Below the pieces are notes generated by a model. The model saw nothing but the letters and a program-made list of their open reading frames with translations. It had not been told where the DNA came from and did no database searches. A program made the position numbers and the translations under genes. DNA of 64,000 bases, from the NCBI GenBank assembly GCA_022340805.1, contig JAJDNF010000002.1:19427-83426 (forward strand), given 5' to 3'. Origin of the DNA: Chromatiaceae bacterium. GTDB taxonomy: Bacteria > Pseudomonadota > Gammaproteobacteria > Chromatiales > Chromatiaceae. Position 1 is the first letter of the stretch. Each line of letters begins with the position of its first letter. Positions 20,346 through 29,406 of the stretch are shown piece by piece.

Positions 20346-21201
20346 CGCTGTGATCCGCGGCCGCCCACTGGCGTCGGTTGATCGCGTAGCCGGTGATCCT
20401 GCCGCGAAATGGCAGCGCCAGCATGCCGGGCAGCCAGCTCACCTCGCGGGGCTTGCGGTAGCCGTGAATACCGATGGTCATGCCATCGTGCCCGCCGCGG
20501 GGTCGGTCGCGATAGGTGCCAAACAGCCGGTCCCAGCAGGACAGGTTGAATCCAAAGTTGGAGTTGGCCTCGTCATCTTCCACAGAGTGGTGTACCCGGT
20601 GCATGTCCGGCGTGACGATCAGCCAACGCAGCCCCCGATCCAAGGCCTGCGGCAGGCGCACGTTGCCGTGGTTGAACATGGCCATACCATTGAGGATCAC
20701 CTCGAACAGGATGACCGCTACCACAGGTGGCCCCAACACCATGATGGTCGCGAACTTGATGAGCATGGAGAGAATGATCTCGATGGGATGGAAACGAGTC
20801 CCGGTCGTCAGATCGTAGTCCGGGTCCGCATGGTGTACCCGGTGCAGCCGCCATAATGCCGGTACCGCATGCACCATCACGTGCTGCAGCCAAATCACAA
20901 AATCCAACGCGATCACCGCAACCGGGACGGAAAGCCAGGTGGGGGCCCGGAGGTAATTGAGCAGCCCCCAGTCCTGGTCCGCGGCGAAGGCCGCCATACC
21001 TACTGCGGCTGCGGGAAACAGCAACCTCAACACAACGGTATTGAAGGCCACGAGTCCGAGGTTGTTTGCCCAGCGCACGGTCTTGGAGACCGTCAGCGCA
21101 CGGCGCGGGGACAACATCTCCCACACGGCCATGATGGCGAAGATGCCGAGAAAGAAACTGAGGCGGATTGTGGCCTCGTGGGCCTGTACGAACGTGTCCA
21201 A
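20338..21201 (-). CDS. Sterol desaturase / fatty acid hydroxylase family protein
   Basis: 287 aa with the di-iron histidine boxes HVMVH, HRVHH and HRVHHS spread over the middle and C-terminal third, and about four membrane helices. These enzymes use oxygen to hydroxylate or desaturate membrane lipids; the substrate here is unknown. The likely start is TTG at 21201, with GGAGAGAGG about 10 bp upstream. It heads the operon whose next gene (TVP38-rhodanese) overlaps it by 8 bp. It is divergent from an ArsR-rhodanese regulator, and the palindrome 70-90 bp upstream is a likely control site. Confidence 0.88.
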   Translation of the reverse strand: MDTFVQAHEATIRLSFFLGIFAIMAVWEMLSPRRALTVSKTVRWANNLGLVAFNTVVLRLLFPAAAVGMAAFAADQDWGLLNYLRAPTWLSVPVAVIALDFVIWLQHVMVHAVPALWRLHRVHHADPDYDLTTGTRFHPIEIILSMLIKFATIMVLGPPVVAVILFEVILNGMAMFNHGNVRLPQALDRGLRWLIVTPDMHRVHHSVEDDEANSNFGFNLSCWDRLFGTYRDRPRGGHDGMTIGIHGYRKPREVSWLPGMLALPFRGRITGYAINRRQWAAADHSDE

Positions 21202-21271
21202 CTGCTTGATCCTCTCTCCGTCAGCCCGATGCCGCTGCGGCGGCTATACTGCCCTGAATCGAGCTTTGGTT

Positions 21272-21291
21272 ATTCAACCGCTTGGTTGAAT
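21272..21291. promoter_or_regulatory. Perfect 8-4-8 palindrome, candidate ArsR-family operator
   Basis: ATTCAACC-GCTT-GGTTGAAT lies between the divergent desaturase operon and the arsR-rhodanese gene. ATTC...GAAT ends resemble sites of ArsR-type sulfur and biofilm regulators (BigR/SqrR group), though with 12 bp rather than 8 between them. It touches the -10-like box at 21293, so binding would block the regulator's own promoter. Confidence 0.6.
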
Positions 21292-21292
21292 G

Positions 21293-21298
21293 TATAAT
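21293..21298 (+). promoter_or_regulatory. -10 box (TATAAT) of the arsR-rhodanese gene
   Basis: A perfect TATAAT 11 bp before the ATG. With this spacing the mRNA leader would be very short or leaderless. No good -35 is seen at 17 bp; the palindrome occupies that place. Confidence 0.5.
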
Positions 21299-21309
21299 CC
21301 GGACCCGAG

Positions 21310-21978
21310 ATGATGTCAAGGATCGCAGACCCCAAACAGGCCCTGTTCGAGCAGCTGGCGCTGATCGCGCGCGCGCTGGGCAGTGCCGCACGTCTCGAAC
21401 TGCTCGACTTCCTGGCGCAGGGTGAGCGCAGTGTCGAGGGACTTGCCCAGGCGGCAAACCTGTCCGTGGCGAATACCTCGAAACACCTGCAGCAGCTCAA
21501 ATCCACGGGTCTCGTGGAGGCAAGCCGTGATGGCAAACATATCCGGTATCGTCTGTCGGATGACCGCGTGCTCGACGCAATCCGTGATCTGCGGACCCTG
21601 GCCGAGGCCCATCTCGACCAGGTGGGGGATCTGGTTTCCAGCTACCTGCGCAGTCGAGATGCGCTGGAGCCGGTGCCGGCTACCGAATTGTTGGAGCGGG
21701 CACGCCAGGGTCTGGTGACTGTGATCGACGTGCGTCCACCGGAGGAATATGCGCAAGGACACATCGCGGGCGCACTGAATGTTCCGCTGGACAGGCTGAA
21801 GCGGCAGCTGAAGGATCTGCCCCGCGACCGGGAAATCGTCGCTTACTGTCGGGGGCCCTGGTGTGTGCTGTCGTACGAGGCCGTAGCGCGGCTGCGTAAA
21901 GCGGGCATAGACGCACGGCGCCTGGATGACGGTCTTCCTGAATGGCGACGGGCCGGACTGCCGATCGAGCATTCATGA
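21310..21978 (+). CDS. ArsR-family regulator fused to a rhodanese domain
   Basis: 222 aa. Residues 1-105 are a winged helix-turn-helix of the ArsR type (ARLELLDFLAQGERSVEGLA, then NLSVANTSKHLQQLKSTGLV). Residues 115-222 are a rhodanese domain (VTVIDVRPPEEYAQGHI, AYCRGPWCVLSYEAVARL). The helix-turn-helix part has no cysteine, so the only cysteines are in the rhodanese active loop; sulfane sulfur is therefore probably sensed there (inference). No ribosome-binding site is evident, and a TATAAT lies 11 bp upstream, so translation may be leaderless. It is divergent from the desaturase/TVP38-rhodanese/DsrE operon, its likely target, and probably represses itself. Confidence 0.9.
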   Translation: MMSRIADPKQALFEQLALIARALGSAARLELLDFLAQGERSVEGLAQAANLSVANTSKHLQQLKSTGLVEASRDGKHIRYRLSDDRVLDAIRDLRTLAEAHLDQVGDLVSSYLRSRDALEPVPATELLERARQGLVTVIDVRPPEEYAQGHIAGALNVPLDRLKRQLKDLPRDREIVAYCRGPWCVLSYEAVARLRKAGIDARRLDDGLPEWRRAGLPIEHS

Positions 21979-22493
21979 GAATGTCGGGACTGACCGGAAC
22001 GGGTCCGTGCCAGGCGTATTATAGCTGCCGGCGAGATCGCCGACCGTCCCTGTTCATGCCAGCGCAAGCGCTGGTGAAATGCCGCAAAACCACCCCGGGC
22101 GGCGGTCCTGGCCTTTGGTCCCGCTGATGCGTGACCCCAGGGACACCTGCGAAAAGGCCGAAAACGGGCGGGGAGATGCGCCATCGGAGCCCGCACAAAG
22201 TACCGCCAGGGGTTCAAACGACAGGCCGTGCGGCCGCTTGGCCGCGAGCGCGGCACGATCATGCAGATCGCTTCGAGAGGCCGGTTGGCAAGCCCCCTGG
22301 AGGCATCGCGATACTTTGAAAAACTGGAAAAAGGGTTATCATACGGGCCATTCCTCAGACTTCGCCAAACCTTGCGCCGGTCAACGGGGGCGTGGGTTCC
22401 GACAACGGGCTCCCGCACCGCGCGGTACCCCGAACCCCCCGGCGACTGTGCCGCGTTTCCGAAAGCATGCAACGTTAGAACGGTTGGCTCGCG
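21979..22493. other. Intergenic upstream of the glycosylation operon
   Basis: About 515 bp with no supported gene. There is a hairpin-like CCAGCG-CAAG-CGCTGG near 22060 that may end the arsR transcript. The promoter for the following operon must lie towards the right, but no clear box is seen. Confidence 0.4.
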
Positions 22494-23231
22494 ATGCAAG
22501 ATCTCTCTGTCGTTGTTCCTGTGCTGAACGAGGCCGGCAATATCGAGCCGCTGCTGGCCGAGATCGATCGAGCGCTGCAGGGAAAATACGACTTCGAGGT
22601 GCTGTACATCGACGACGGCAGTCGTGACGGTACCGCGGATGAGTTGCTGGCCGCGCGCTCCAAGCATGCGCAGCTGCGCGTGATCACGCATCATCGGACC
22701 TGCGGTCAGAGTGCCGCGTTACGCACCGGTGTGAACGCTGCCCGCGGGCGATGGATTGCGACGCTGGATGGCGATGGCCAGAACGACCCGAGCGATATTC
22801 CCCGCTTGTTGGAGGTCGCCGCCGACGCCGCGTCCGCCGGCCGGCTGGTGCTCGCGGCCGGCTATCGCAAGATGCGCCGCGACTCCTCCATCAAGCGCGT
22901 GTCCTCCCGCGTGGCGAATGCGGTGCGCAGCCGGCTGCTCAGTGACGCCACCCCCGACACCGGCTGCGGATTGAAGGTGTTCGCACGCGACGCGTTCCTT
23001 GCGCTGCCATATTTCGACCATATGCATCGTTTCCTGCCCGCCCTGATGCAGCGGGCCGGCGGCGAGGTCGTTTCGGTGGAGGTCAATCACCGCCATCGCC
23101 AGCGCGGCAGCTCCAAGTACGGCACGCTGGATCGACTCGTTGTCGGCGTCGTGGATCTGCTCGGTGTGATGTGGCTGAAACGGCGTGCCTGCATCCCCGA
23201 GGCGACAGAGGCCAGCGATGCACTGGAGTGA
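22494..23231 (+). CDS. Family 2 glycosyltransferase (DPM1/ArnC type)
   Basis: 245 aa. The GT-A signature is complete: LSVVVPVLNEAGNIEPLL, EVLYIDDGSRDGTADELL, ATLDGDGQNDPSDIPRLL and, later, PDTGCGLKVFARD and HRHRQRGSSKYG. Such enzymes transfer a sugar from a nucleotide donor to undecaprenyl or dolichyl phosphate on the cytoplasmic face. It lacks the two C-terminal membrane helices of ArnC, but the next gene encodes a membrane protein whose ATG (23218) overlaps its end, so that protein could supply the anchor. First gene of a three-gene operon ending in an ArnT-like transferase. Confidence 0.9.
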   Translation: MQDLSVVVPVLNEAGNIEPLLAEIDRALQGKYDFEVLYIDDGSRDGTADELLAARSKHAQLRVITHHRTCGQSAALRTGVNAARGRWIATLDGDGQNDPSDIPRLLEVAADAASAGRLVLAAGYRKMRRDSSIKRVSSRVANAVRSRLLSDATPDTGCGLKVFARDAFLALPYFDHMHRFLPALMQRAGGEVVSVEVNHRHRQRGSSKYGTLDRLVVGVVDLLGVMWLKRRACIPEATEASDALE

Positions 23232-23868
23232 CATGATCTGGCTGGCGGCGGGGTTTACCGCGCAGGGGTTCTTCTCGGCGCGCTTTCTGGCGCAATGGAT
23301 ATTGAGCGAACGCGCCGGACGCAGCCTGCTGCCGGTGCATTTCTGGTATCTGAGCGTGGCCGGGTCCGTGTTGCTGCTGGCCTATGCCGTGTATCGGCGC
23401 GACCCTGTCATTGCGGCAGGGCAGGTGGTCGGTCTCGGTATCTACCTGCGCAATCTGCAATTCATCCGCCTCGAGCGCAAGGGCGACATGGCGAGGCGCT
23501 GGTCCCTGCTCTGGTTGGGGCTGGTTGCCGCGGCGGCCGTCGCCGGCTATCACCTCGGTCCCGATTCGGCGATGCGCAAGTTGCTGCTGGATGATTTCTG
23601 GACGGTATTCGGTTTTGTCGGACAGGCGATATTCACCGGACGATTCGTCGTGCAGTGGTGGGCCACCGAGCGGGCGCGACGCAGCATAGTCCCGCGCGCC
23701 TTCTGGTACCTGAGCATCCTCGGCAGCCTGATGCTGCTCGCGTACGCGATCGCGATGCTCGATCCGGTCATCATCCTCGGCCAGTCTCTGGGTCTGGTCG
23801 TGTACACGCGAAACCTGATCCTGCTGCGTCGCGCCGCGGCACAGCAGGCAACGCTGTCTGCGATATGA
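23218..23868 (+). CDS. Membrane protein with two lipid-A-biosynthesis N-terminal (LABN) domains
   Basis: 216 aa from ATG 23218, chosen because MHWSDMIWLAAGF aligns with family starts; ATG 23233 with GGAG is an alternative. The protein repeats one module twice: FSARFLAQWILSERAGRSLLP...FWYLS in the first half and FTGRFVVQWWATERARRSIVP...FWYLS in the second, each with about three helices. The LABN domain is found at the N-terminus of lipid A biosynthesis fusion proteins and in small stand-alone forms. A flippase- or anchor-like role for lipid-linked sugar is plausible (inference). It overlaps both neighbours (14 bp with the transferase, ATGA with the next gene). Confidence 0.88.
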   Translation: MHWSDMIWLAAGFTAQGFFSARFLAQWILSERAGRSLLPVHFWYLSVAGSVLLLAYAVYRRDPVIAAGQVVGLGIYLRNLQFIRLERKGDMARRWSLLWLGLVAAAAVAGYHLGPDSAMRKLLLDDFWTVFGFVGQAIFTGRFVVQWWATERARRSIVPRAFWYLSILGSLMLLAYAIAMLDPVIILGQSLGLVVYTRNLILLRRAAAQQATLSAI

Positions 23869-25454
23869 AGGTATTCGACCGCCCCTGGTTCGCGCTGTTG
23901 GCGATCTTTGGTGCCTGGCTGCTGCTGGTCCTGCTGGCGCTGCTGAGTCGCCATGTGCTCACGGTCGATGAAACCCGCTACCTGAGTGTCGCCTGGGAGA
24001 TGTGGGCTCGCGGCGACTGGCTTGTGCCGCATCTAAATGGAGAGGCCTATCACCACAAGCCCCCGCTGCTTTTCTGGCTGATCAACCTGATGTGGAAGCT
24101 GTTTGGTGTCGGCGAGGCGGCGGCGCGCCTGGTGCCCGCAGGCGCCGGGCTCGCCGGGGCACTGCTTGCCATGCCGCTGGCGGCCCAGCTGTGGCCGCGC
24201 CAGGGGCGTATCGCGGCGCTCGCTGCCTGGCTGCTGTTTACCACCATGTTGTGGACCTTCTGGACCACGGCAATGATGTTCGACCTGTTGATCGCGGTAT
24301 GCGCCGAATTGGCCCTGCTGGGCATATTGCTGGCGTGGCGTGGACGGCCGCTGATCGGCTGGCTGACGGCGGGCCTCGGCATCGGCCTGGGTGTGCTGGC
24401 CAAGGGGCCGGTCATTCTCGTCTACGTCCTGCCGGCGGCGCTGTTGGCGCCCTGGTGGATGACCGAGCAGCGTCCTGCCTCCTGGCGGGCCTGGTACAGC
24501 GGCGTGTTGGCCGCGCTGCTGCTGGGATCCGCGATCGGCCTGAGCTGGGCCCTGCCTGCCGCGGCGGCCGGTGGGGAAGTCTATGCGAACCACCTGCTCT
24601 TCGGTCAGACGACCGGCCGCGTGGTCGATTCGTTCGCCCATCGACATCCGTTCTGGTGGTACCTGCCGCTGCTACCCCTGTTGTTCTTCCCCTGGAGTGT
24701 CTGGGCCCCGCTGTGGCGCAGCGTGCGCGAACGCTGGCGGCAGGGCTGGGAGAGCGGTGAACGCCTCGCGCTGTTGAGCGCGGCTATCGGCCTGCTGGTG
24801 TTCAGCCTGATCAGCGGCAAGCAGGTGCACTATCTGCTGCCACTGTTTCCTGTGCTGGCGCTGTTCGCTGCGCGCGCCCTGGCGGCGCAGCCCGGGCGCG
24901 CGCTAAAGGTCTGGGAGATCGCCCTGCCGGTGGCGCCGCTGCTGCTGATCGGCCTTGGGCTGATCGTGTTGCCGTACACGAGCGCCGCGCATGGGCACGC
25001 GGTCTGGATCGCGGAACTTTCTCCGCTGGTCGGGGTGCCGGTGGTGGTCGCGATGATCCTGGCGACGCTGCCGGTGCGGCGGTTGCCGGTTGCTGTCTGG
25101 CCGGGGATCGTGTCGCTGTGTTTCATCTGGGCAAGCTATCCTTCCGCGATCCGCGAGGTGGCAAGGAACTACGATGTCACGGCCGTTGGCGCACTGATTG
25201 GCGAACAGCAGCGCAATGGGCGCCCGATCGCGTTCCTCGGGGGGTATCTGGGCGAATTCCATTTTGCAGGCCGCCTCACCCAGCCGATCGAAGAGGTGGA
25301 TAACCAGTCGCTCGGCGCATGGGCCGCCGCCCATCCGAACGGCCTGCTGGTCGACCGCCCCGAGCAGCGCCCGAGCGGCGATGATGCCGCCGTGCTTTAC
25401 GCGCAGCCTTATCGCTCCAGTTTCCTGGTGCTGCGAGACGCGGCCCCACGCTGA
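23865..25454 (+). CDS. ArnT/GT39-family polyprenyl-phosphate-sugar glycosyltransferase
   Basis: 529 aa, about 11-12 membrane helices. The first loop carries the family motif VDETRYLSVAWEMWARGDW and YHHKPPLLFWL, with acidic residue and His-Lys-Pro-Pro typical of ArnT-like transferases that move sugars from undecaprenyl phosphate onto lipid A or other envelope targets. The start ATG overlaps the stop of the LABN gene (ATGA). With the GT2 and LABN genes this forms a complete pathway: make a lipid-linked sugar, orient it, transfer it outside. The acceptor is unknown; no lipid A L-Ara4N genes (arnB, arnA) are in the window. Confidence 0.9.
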   Translation: MKVFDRPWFALLAIFGAWLLLVLLALLSRHVLTVDETRYLSVAWEMWARGDWLVPHLNGEAYHHKPPLLFWLINLMWKLFGVGEAAARLVPAGAGLAGALLAMPLAAQLWPRQGRIAALAAWLLFTTMLWTFWTTAMMFDLLIAVCAELALLGILLAWRGRPLIGWLTAGLGIGLGVLAKGPVILVYVLPAALLAPWWMTEQRPASWRAWYSGVLAALLLGSAIGLSWALPAAAAGGEVYANHLLFGQTTGRVVDSFAHRHPFWWYLPLLPLLFFPWSVWAPLWRSVRERWRQGWESGERLALLSAAIGLLVFSLISGKQVHYLLPLFPVLALFAARALAAQPGRALKVWEIALPVAPLLLIGLGLIVLPYTSAAHGHAVWIAELSPLVGVPVVVAMILATLPVRRLPVAVWPGIVSLCFIWASYPSAIREVARNYDVTAVGALIGEQQRNGRPIAFLGGYLGEFHFAGRLTQPIEEVDNQSLGAWAAAHPNGLLVDRPEQRPSGDDAAVLYAQPYRSSFLVLRDAAPR

Positions 25455-25878
25455 CTGTGTCGATCTTGGGAATGTATCGGGGCCACGCAATATAGCCGCG
25501 TGGTTGCTGTCCTAATGACCGGCTCGTGCATTTCATCTCGTGCGGGCCGGCCGGCCAGGGAATGGTATTCGGGCGCCGGTATCCGCTGGCCGGCTTCCTC
25601 GGTGCACGCATCGGGCGCCTGCTGACAGCATCAAGTGTTCCGATCTTCGCGCAATCCGGTCGTTGGCACTGATTCCGCCCCACGGGCAGGGGTGCAGTGA
25701 GACAGCCTGCCGATGCCTTGTGCTATTTTTCTACTTTATAACGATAAATCGCACGGCACTCGTGCAGCTTTTCCGTTTCGCGGAACGTCGCCGATGCGGC
25801 CTTTCTCTTGCTTCGTATGCGAGGGAACTGCGCTGGCGACCAGCCCGAACCTGGCTCCAGTAGAGGAGGTCCGCCGCC
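25455..25878. other. Intergenic, no supported gene
   Basis: About 420 bp. A somewhat AT-richer segment near 25725-25760 could hold the promoter of the next gene. No RNA, repeat or hairpin terminator stands out. Confidence 0.4.
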
Positions 25879-26796
25879 GTGGACTCAGCAACATTGTTTT
25901 CTTCGCCGCTGTTTCTTTTCCTGCTTGTGGTCGGCAGTGCCTGGGTCGGTTACGCGATCGGCAAGTCAAACGAGACCAAGCGCAAGCAACTGGCCCTGGA
26001 GGAGGCGCGCAAGGCCTCGGAACAGGTGTTGGGCCAACTGCGTGATGAAGGCCAGGAAAAACTCAATGTGCTTGCCAAGGCCAGCGCCAGCGAAATGGAT
26101 CAGCTCAAGCAGGCCCATTCGCAGCAGATAGATCAATTGAACCAGGCCCATCAGACGCTCGTGGATTCGATCAAAACCAGTCACGCTGACGAGACGCATC
26201 GACTTTCCACTGAACACAGCAGCCTCGTAGATCGGCTGAACGAGGCCAACAACGCGACAATTAGGGATATGGAGCAGCGTCGTCAGGATGAGATGCAGAT
26301 GTTCAAGGGCGAGCATCAGCGAGCCCTCGATGGCCTGCGCAGCGATCACGAGCAGGCCCTGCGGCAACTGCAGGAGCGCAGTGGAAAAGATCTGGAACGG
26401 CTCAACTCGGAGGCGGCCGGATTGCGTGCTGAACGTGACGACCTCAGGCACGAGGTCACCACTTTGCAGGGAACGGTCATGGCGCTGCGCGAAGAGATCA
26501 AGGAATCCAAGCTCACCAACATGTTCTCGGTGTCGAAATCCGGCGACAAACTCATCCGCGTGGTGCGCAGCGTACAGGAGCTGGCCAGCGAGCTTGACGA
26601 GACATCGCGCACCGTAACGGGTGGCGAGTATTCGTTCTTCGAACAAATCAAGGATCAGCGCGACCGCGACACTGTGCTCAGTCTCGCTGCCGGCGGTAAT
26701 GCGGAAAGGCCTGCGGTGGCGGATGTCGATGCTGCCGCGGAGGACAAGCCGACGGCCGGCGACACGGCAGGCGATGACCCATCGACCAACGGCTAG
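25879..26796 (+). CDS. Membrane-anchored coiled-coil protein
   Basis: 305 aa from GTG 25879 with AGAGGAGG about 10 bp upstream. One N-terminal membrane helix (FLFLLVVGSAWVGYAIGKS), then about 190 residues of long charged helix with near-repeat units (DQLKQAHSQQIDQLNQAHQ, LRSDHEQALRQLQ). A small folded part follows near residues 215-265 (LTNMFSVSKSGDKLIRVVRS and YSFFEQIKDQRD), with a disordered acidic tail. The topology suggests a cytoplasmic rod tethered to the inner membrane. No specific family recognised; it resembles structural or scaffolding proteins in layout only. It stands alone. Confidence 0.7.
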   Translation: MDSATLFSSPLFLFLLVVGSAWVGYAIGKSNETKRKQLALEEARKASEQVLGQLRDEGQEKLNVLAKASASEMDQLKQAHSQQIDQLNQAHQTLVDSIKTSHADETHRLSTEHSSLVDRLNEANNATIRDMEQRRQDEMQMFKGEHQRALDGLRSDHEQALRQLQERSGKDLERLNSEAAGLRAERDDLRHEVTTLQGTVMALREEIKESKLTNMFSVSKSGDKLIRVVRSVQELASELDETSRTVTGGEYSFFEQIKDQRDRDTVLSLAAGGNAERPAVADVDAAAEDKPTAGDTAGDDPSTNG

Positions 26797-26975
26797 CGCG
26801 GCGCTGCGGCGCCGCCGTCCGAGACTGTTCCGGTGCATGTCCGCACAAGCCGGGGCAATCCCTCGTCGCAGTAACTTGGGGCGGTAGGGCATTCGACATC
26901 GATGTTCCGCCGCGTCCAGGTGCCCATTCAGCGCATGCGGCCGGATAAGCTGCCTGTTCGCGTAACTGGGTGTGG

Positions 26976-27884
26976 TCAATCTTCGACCAGCGCGGCGGCC
27001 AGCATGTCGGCGAGGTAGATCCGGTTGCTCGGGTGCAAGACGCTATCTGTACTGCAGATGTCTCCGATCCCCGCGGCCTGCAGGCGAGCCAGAGCACCAT
27101 CCACGAACAACGCATGCGTCACCAGCGCCGAGATTGACGCCGCCCCGCCGGCCATCAGCTGCATCGCCGCTTCGGCAAGGGTGTGGCCGGTGCTCACGAC
27201 GTCGTCGACCAGCACGATATGCCGACCTGCGAATGCCAGATCGGGCAGCTCGACGCGTACCTCGCGATCACCCAGGCGCTGTTTGCGCGCCACGCCGAAT
27301 TCGAGCCCTGCGGGTGCGGCTATCGCACCGACCCATTGCGCCGATTCTTCGTCCGGCCCAAGCAACAGCGGACGCTCGGTGCGGGATGCCAGCCAGGCGG
27401 TCATGGCCGGTGCCGCACTGAGTGCCACGGCGCGACGCAGCGGGACTGCGTCCCGTAACTTGCTTGTGCGGTGCAGGTGCGGATCGACGGTGACCAGGGT
27501 GTCGAAGTGACGTGCCAGCATGGTGCCGATGACGCGCTGGCTGACTGCCTCGCCGGGATGAAATGCGATGTCCTGTCGCATGTAGCACAGGTAGGGCGCG
27601 ACCAGCGTCAGCTGTTCTGCACCCAGCTGCACCACGGTTGCCGCAGCCAGTTCCAGTTCGACCAGCTTGCGGTTCGCGTCGTCCAGGCTGCAGCACAGGA
27701 TCACCTGTTTCGGCAGCCGCTCTGGCAGACGGACCAGGCTTTCACCGTCGGGGAAGCGGTGGACGACAACATCCGCATAGCCCAGCCCGGCGCTGTGTGC
27801 CAGCCTTTGGGCCGGCTGCCGATAGGTCGGAAAGCCCAACACCAGCGGTGCATCATCCCGACGGTTGTTGGTAGCGCTGCCCAT
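26976..27884 (-). CDS. Ribose-phosphate pyrophosphokinase-like (PRPP synthase) protein
   Basis: 302 aa. The PRPP synthase marks are visible: HRFPDGESLVRLPE, CYMRQDIAFHPGEAVSQR, TVDPHLHR in place of the usual DLH metal site, and the PRPP-binding loop HIVLVDDVVSTGHTLAEA. Classic PRPP synthases transfer pyrophosphate from ATP to ribose 5-phosphate. This divergent type lies directly downstream (7 bp) of a nucleoside/AMP phosphorylase gene, so its substrate may be a ribose phosphate released by that enzyme. It is probably not the housekeeping copy. Cytosolic; no extra domains. Confidence 0.88.
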   Translation of the reverse strand: MGSATNNRRDDAPLVLGFPTYRQPAQRLAHSAGLGYADVVVHRFPDGESLVRLPERLPKQVILCCSLDDANRKLVELELAAATVVQLGAEQLTLVAPYLCYMRQDIAFHPGEAVSQRVIGTMLARHFDTLVTVDPHLHRTSKLRDAVPLRRAVALSAAPAMTAWLASRTERPLLLGPDEESAQWVGAIAAPAGLEFGVARKQRLGDREVRVELPDLAFAGRHIVLVDDVVSTGHTLAEAAMQLMAGGAASISALVTHALFVDGALARLQAAGIGDICSTDSVLHPSNRIYLADMLAAALVED

Positions 27885-27891
27885 GCTTTGG

Positions 27892-29406
27892 CTAGCTCAG
27901 CGTAAAGCCGCTGTTCTGGGTCGCGGCTTCGCAGGCAAAGGCAAAATCGGCGCCGAATTCCGCGTGGATGGCATACAGCGGTTCATCGCGGCGGACCTTG
28001 TCGCCAACCTTCTTGTAAAGGTCCACGCCGGCACCCTTGTCCATCGGGGCACCGGCCAGCCGTGCTATACGCGCCATCTGCTGGTTGTCGATCGTGGCAA
28101 CACTGCCATTACGTTCTGCGTTCACTGTGTTGCACAGGCGGCCGACTTCACGCGGGATGTCGCTGGCACCCTGCGCGGCGATAATTGCACGCAACTTGTC
28201 CAATGCGCGCCCCGATTCGAGGATGTCACGTGCCAGCGTGTAGCCCTGGCCGCCACGCACGTCGGGATCGAACTCGAGAATACGGCTGGCAAGTTGCAGG
28301 GCCTTCTCGCGCAGGTCGCGCGGTTGCTTTGGATCGTTCTCCAGCACCTGCATCACGTCGCGAGCCTCGAGCACTGGACCTATGCCGCGCCCGATCGGCT
28401 GGCGGCCGTCGGTGATGATCACTTCGAGCTGCAGGCCTATGCGGTCGCCCACAAACTCGAACAGCTTGCGCAGTCGCAACGCATCCGCCTGGCTGCGCAC
28501 TTTGGCGGTCGGGCCCATCGGGATGTCGATCAGCAGGTGAGTGGCGCCGGCGGCCAGTTTCTTGGCCAGGATGGATGCGACCATTTGGCTGGGGGAATCG
28601 AGGGAGAGCGGGCGTTCAACCGAGATCAGGATATCGTCGACCGGGGCGAGCAGCGCCGTGCCGCCCCAGGCCAGGCAGCCGCGCTGGGTGCGCACGATGT
28701 CGTTCAGCTGGTCGGGGGGCAGTTCTACCCGGGCCAGCACCTCCATGGTATCTGCGGTACCGGCAGGTGAGGTGATCGCGCGGCTCGACGTCTTGGGGAT
28801 GAACATGCCGTGCGCGGCGACAATCGGCACCACCAGCATACTGGTGCGGTTGCCTGGTATCCCGCCGATACAGTGTTTGTCGGCTACCAGCGGTTCGTGC
28901 CAGTCGAGCTGCTCACCGCTACCTGCCATTGCGCGGGTCAGGTGCAGCACTTCTTCACGTTCCATGCCGGTTTCGCTGCAGGCCACGAGGAATGCGGCCA
29001 TTTCGATCTTGGCATAGCGGTGCTCGACGATGTCGCGGGTGATCGCCTCATAGTCCGCGTATTCGAGCCGCTCTCCCGCAATTTTGCGGTGTACCGCATC
29101 TAGAGAGGTCGGCGGCTTGGCATGTGCGACGGTTGCTGCAGCACCCTCCGGAAGGCCCAGTTGCTGGAATGTCTCCAGGCTCAGCCCCAGTTGCCCCGGT
29201 GCGGTGATGCTTGCGTCGTCGACCACGTTCAGGGCTGCAAGGATCGACCGACCGCCAGCCTCGTCACTGATTTCAATCTTGGACAGCGCCTGAAAACCTT
29301 CGCTGCGGTACACCTGGCAGTCGCGGTGCAGGTAGGCGACATTCTCCTTATAGGTGTCGATACCGACACGTCGCAGCTGTAAGCTGGTTTTGGCTTTCCT
29401 GATCAT
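27892..29406 (-). CDS. AMP phosphorylase / thymidine phosphorylase-like protein (long type)
   Basis: 504 aa, similar in length and layout to archaeal AMP phosphorylase and to the bacterial 'putative thymidine phosphorylase' group. An N-terminal extension of about 85 residues precedes the phosphorylase core. The core has the loops [20 protein letters not shown] and [20 protein letters not shown], matching the phosphate and glycine-rich sites of archaeal AMP phosphorylases, plus [13 protein letters not shown]. The reaction would be nucleoside or nucleoside monophosphate plus phosphate to base plus ribose (bis)phosphate. The PRPP-synthase-like gene follows after 7 bp. No RuBisCO or ribose-1,5-bisphosphate isomerase is in the window. 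Confidence 0.88.
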   Translation of the reverse strand: MIRKAKTSLQLRRVGIDTYKENVAYLHRDCQVYRSEGFQALSKIEISDEAGGRSILAALNVVDDASITAPGQLGLSLETFQQLGLPEGAAATVAHAKPPTSLDAVHRKIAGERLEYADYEAITRDIVEHRYAKIEMAAFLVACSETGMEREEVLHLTRAMAGSGEQLDWHEPLVADKHCIGGIPGNRTSMLVVPIVAAHGMFIPKTSSRAITSPAGTADTMEVLARVELPPDQLNDIVRTQRGCLAWGGTALLAPVDDILISVERPLSLDSPSQMVASILAKKLAAGATHLLIDIPMGPTAKVRSQADALRLRKLFEFVGDRIGLQLEVIITDGRQPIGRGIGPVLEARDVMQVLENDPKQPRDLREKALQLASRILEFDPDVRGGQGYTLARDILESGRALDKLRAIIAAQGASDIPREVGRLCNTVNAERNGSVATIDNQQMARIARLAGAPMDKGAGVDLYKKVGDKVRRDEPLYAIHAEFGADFAFACEAATQNSGFTLS

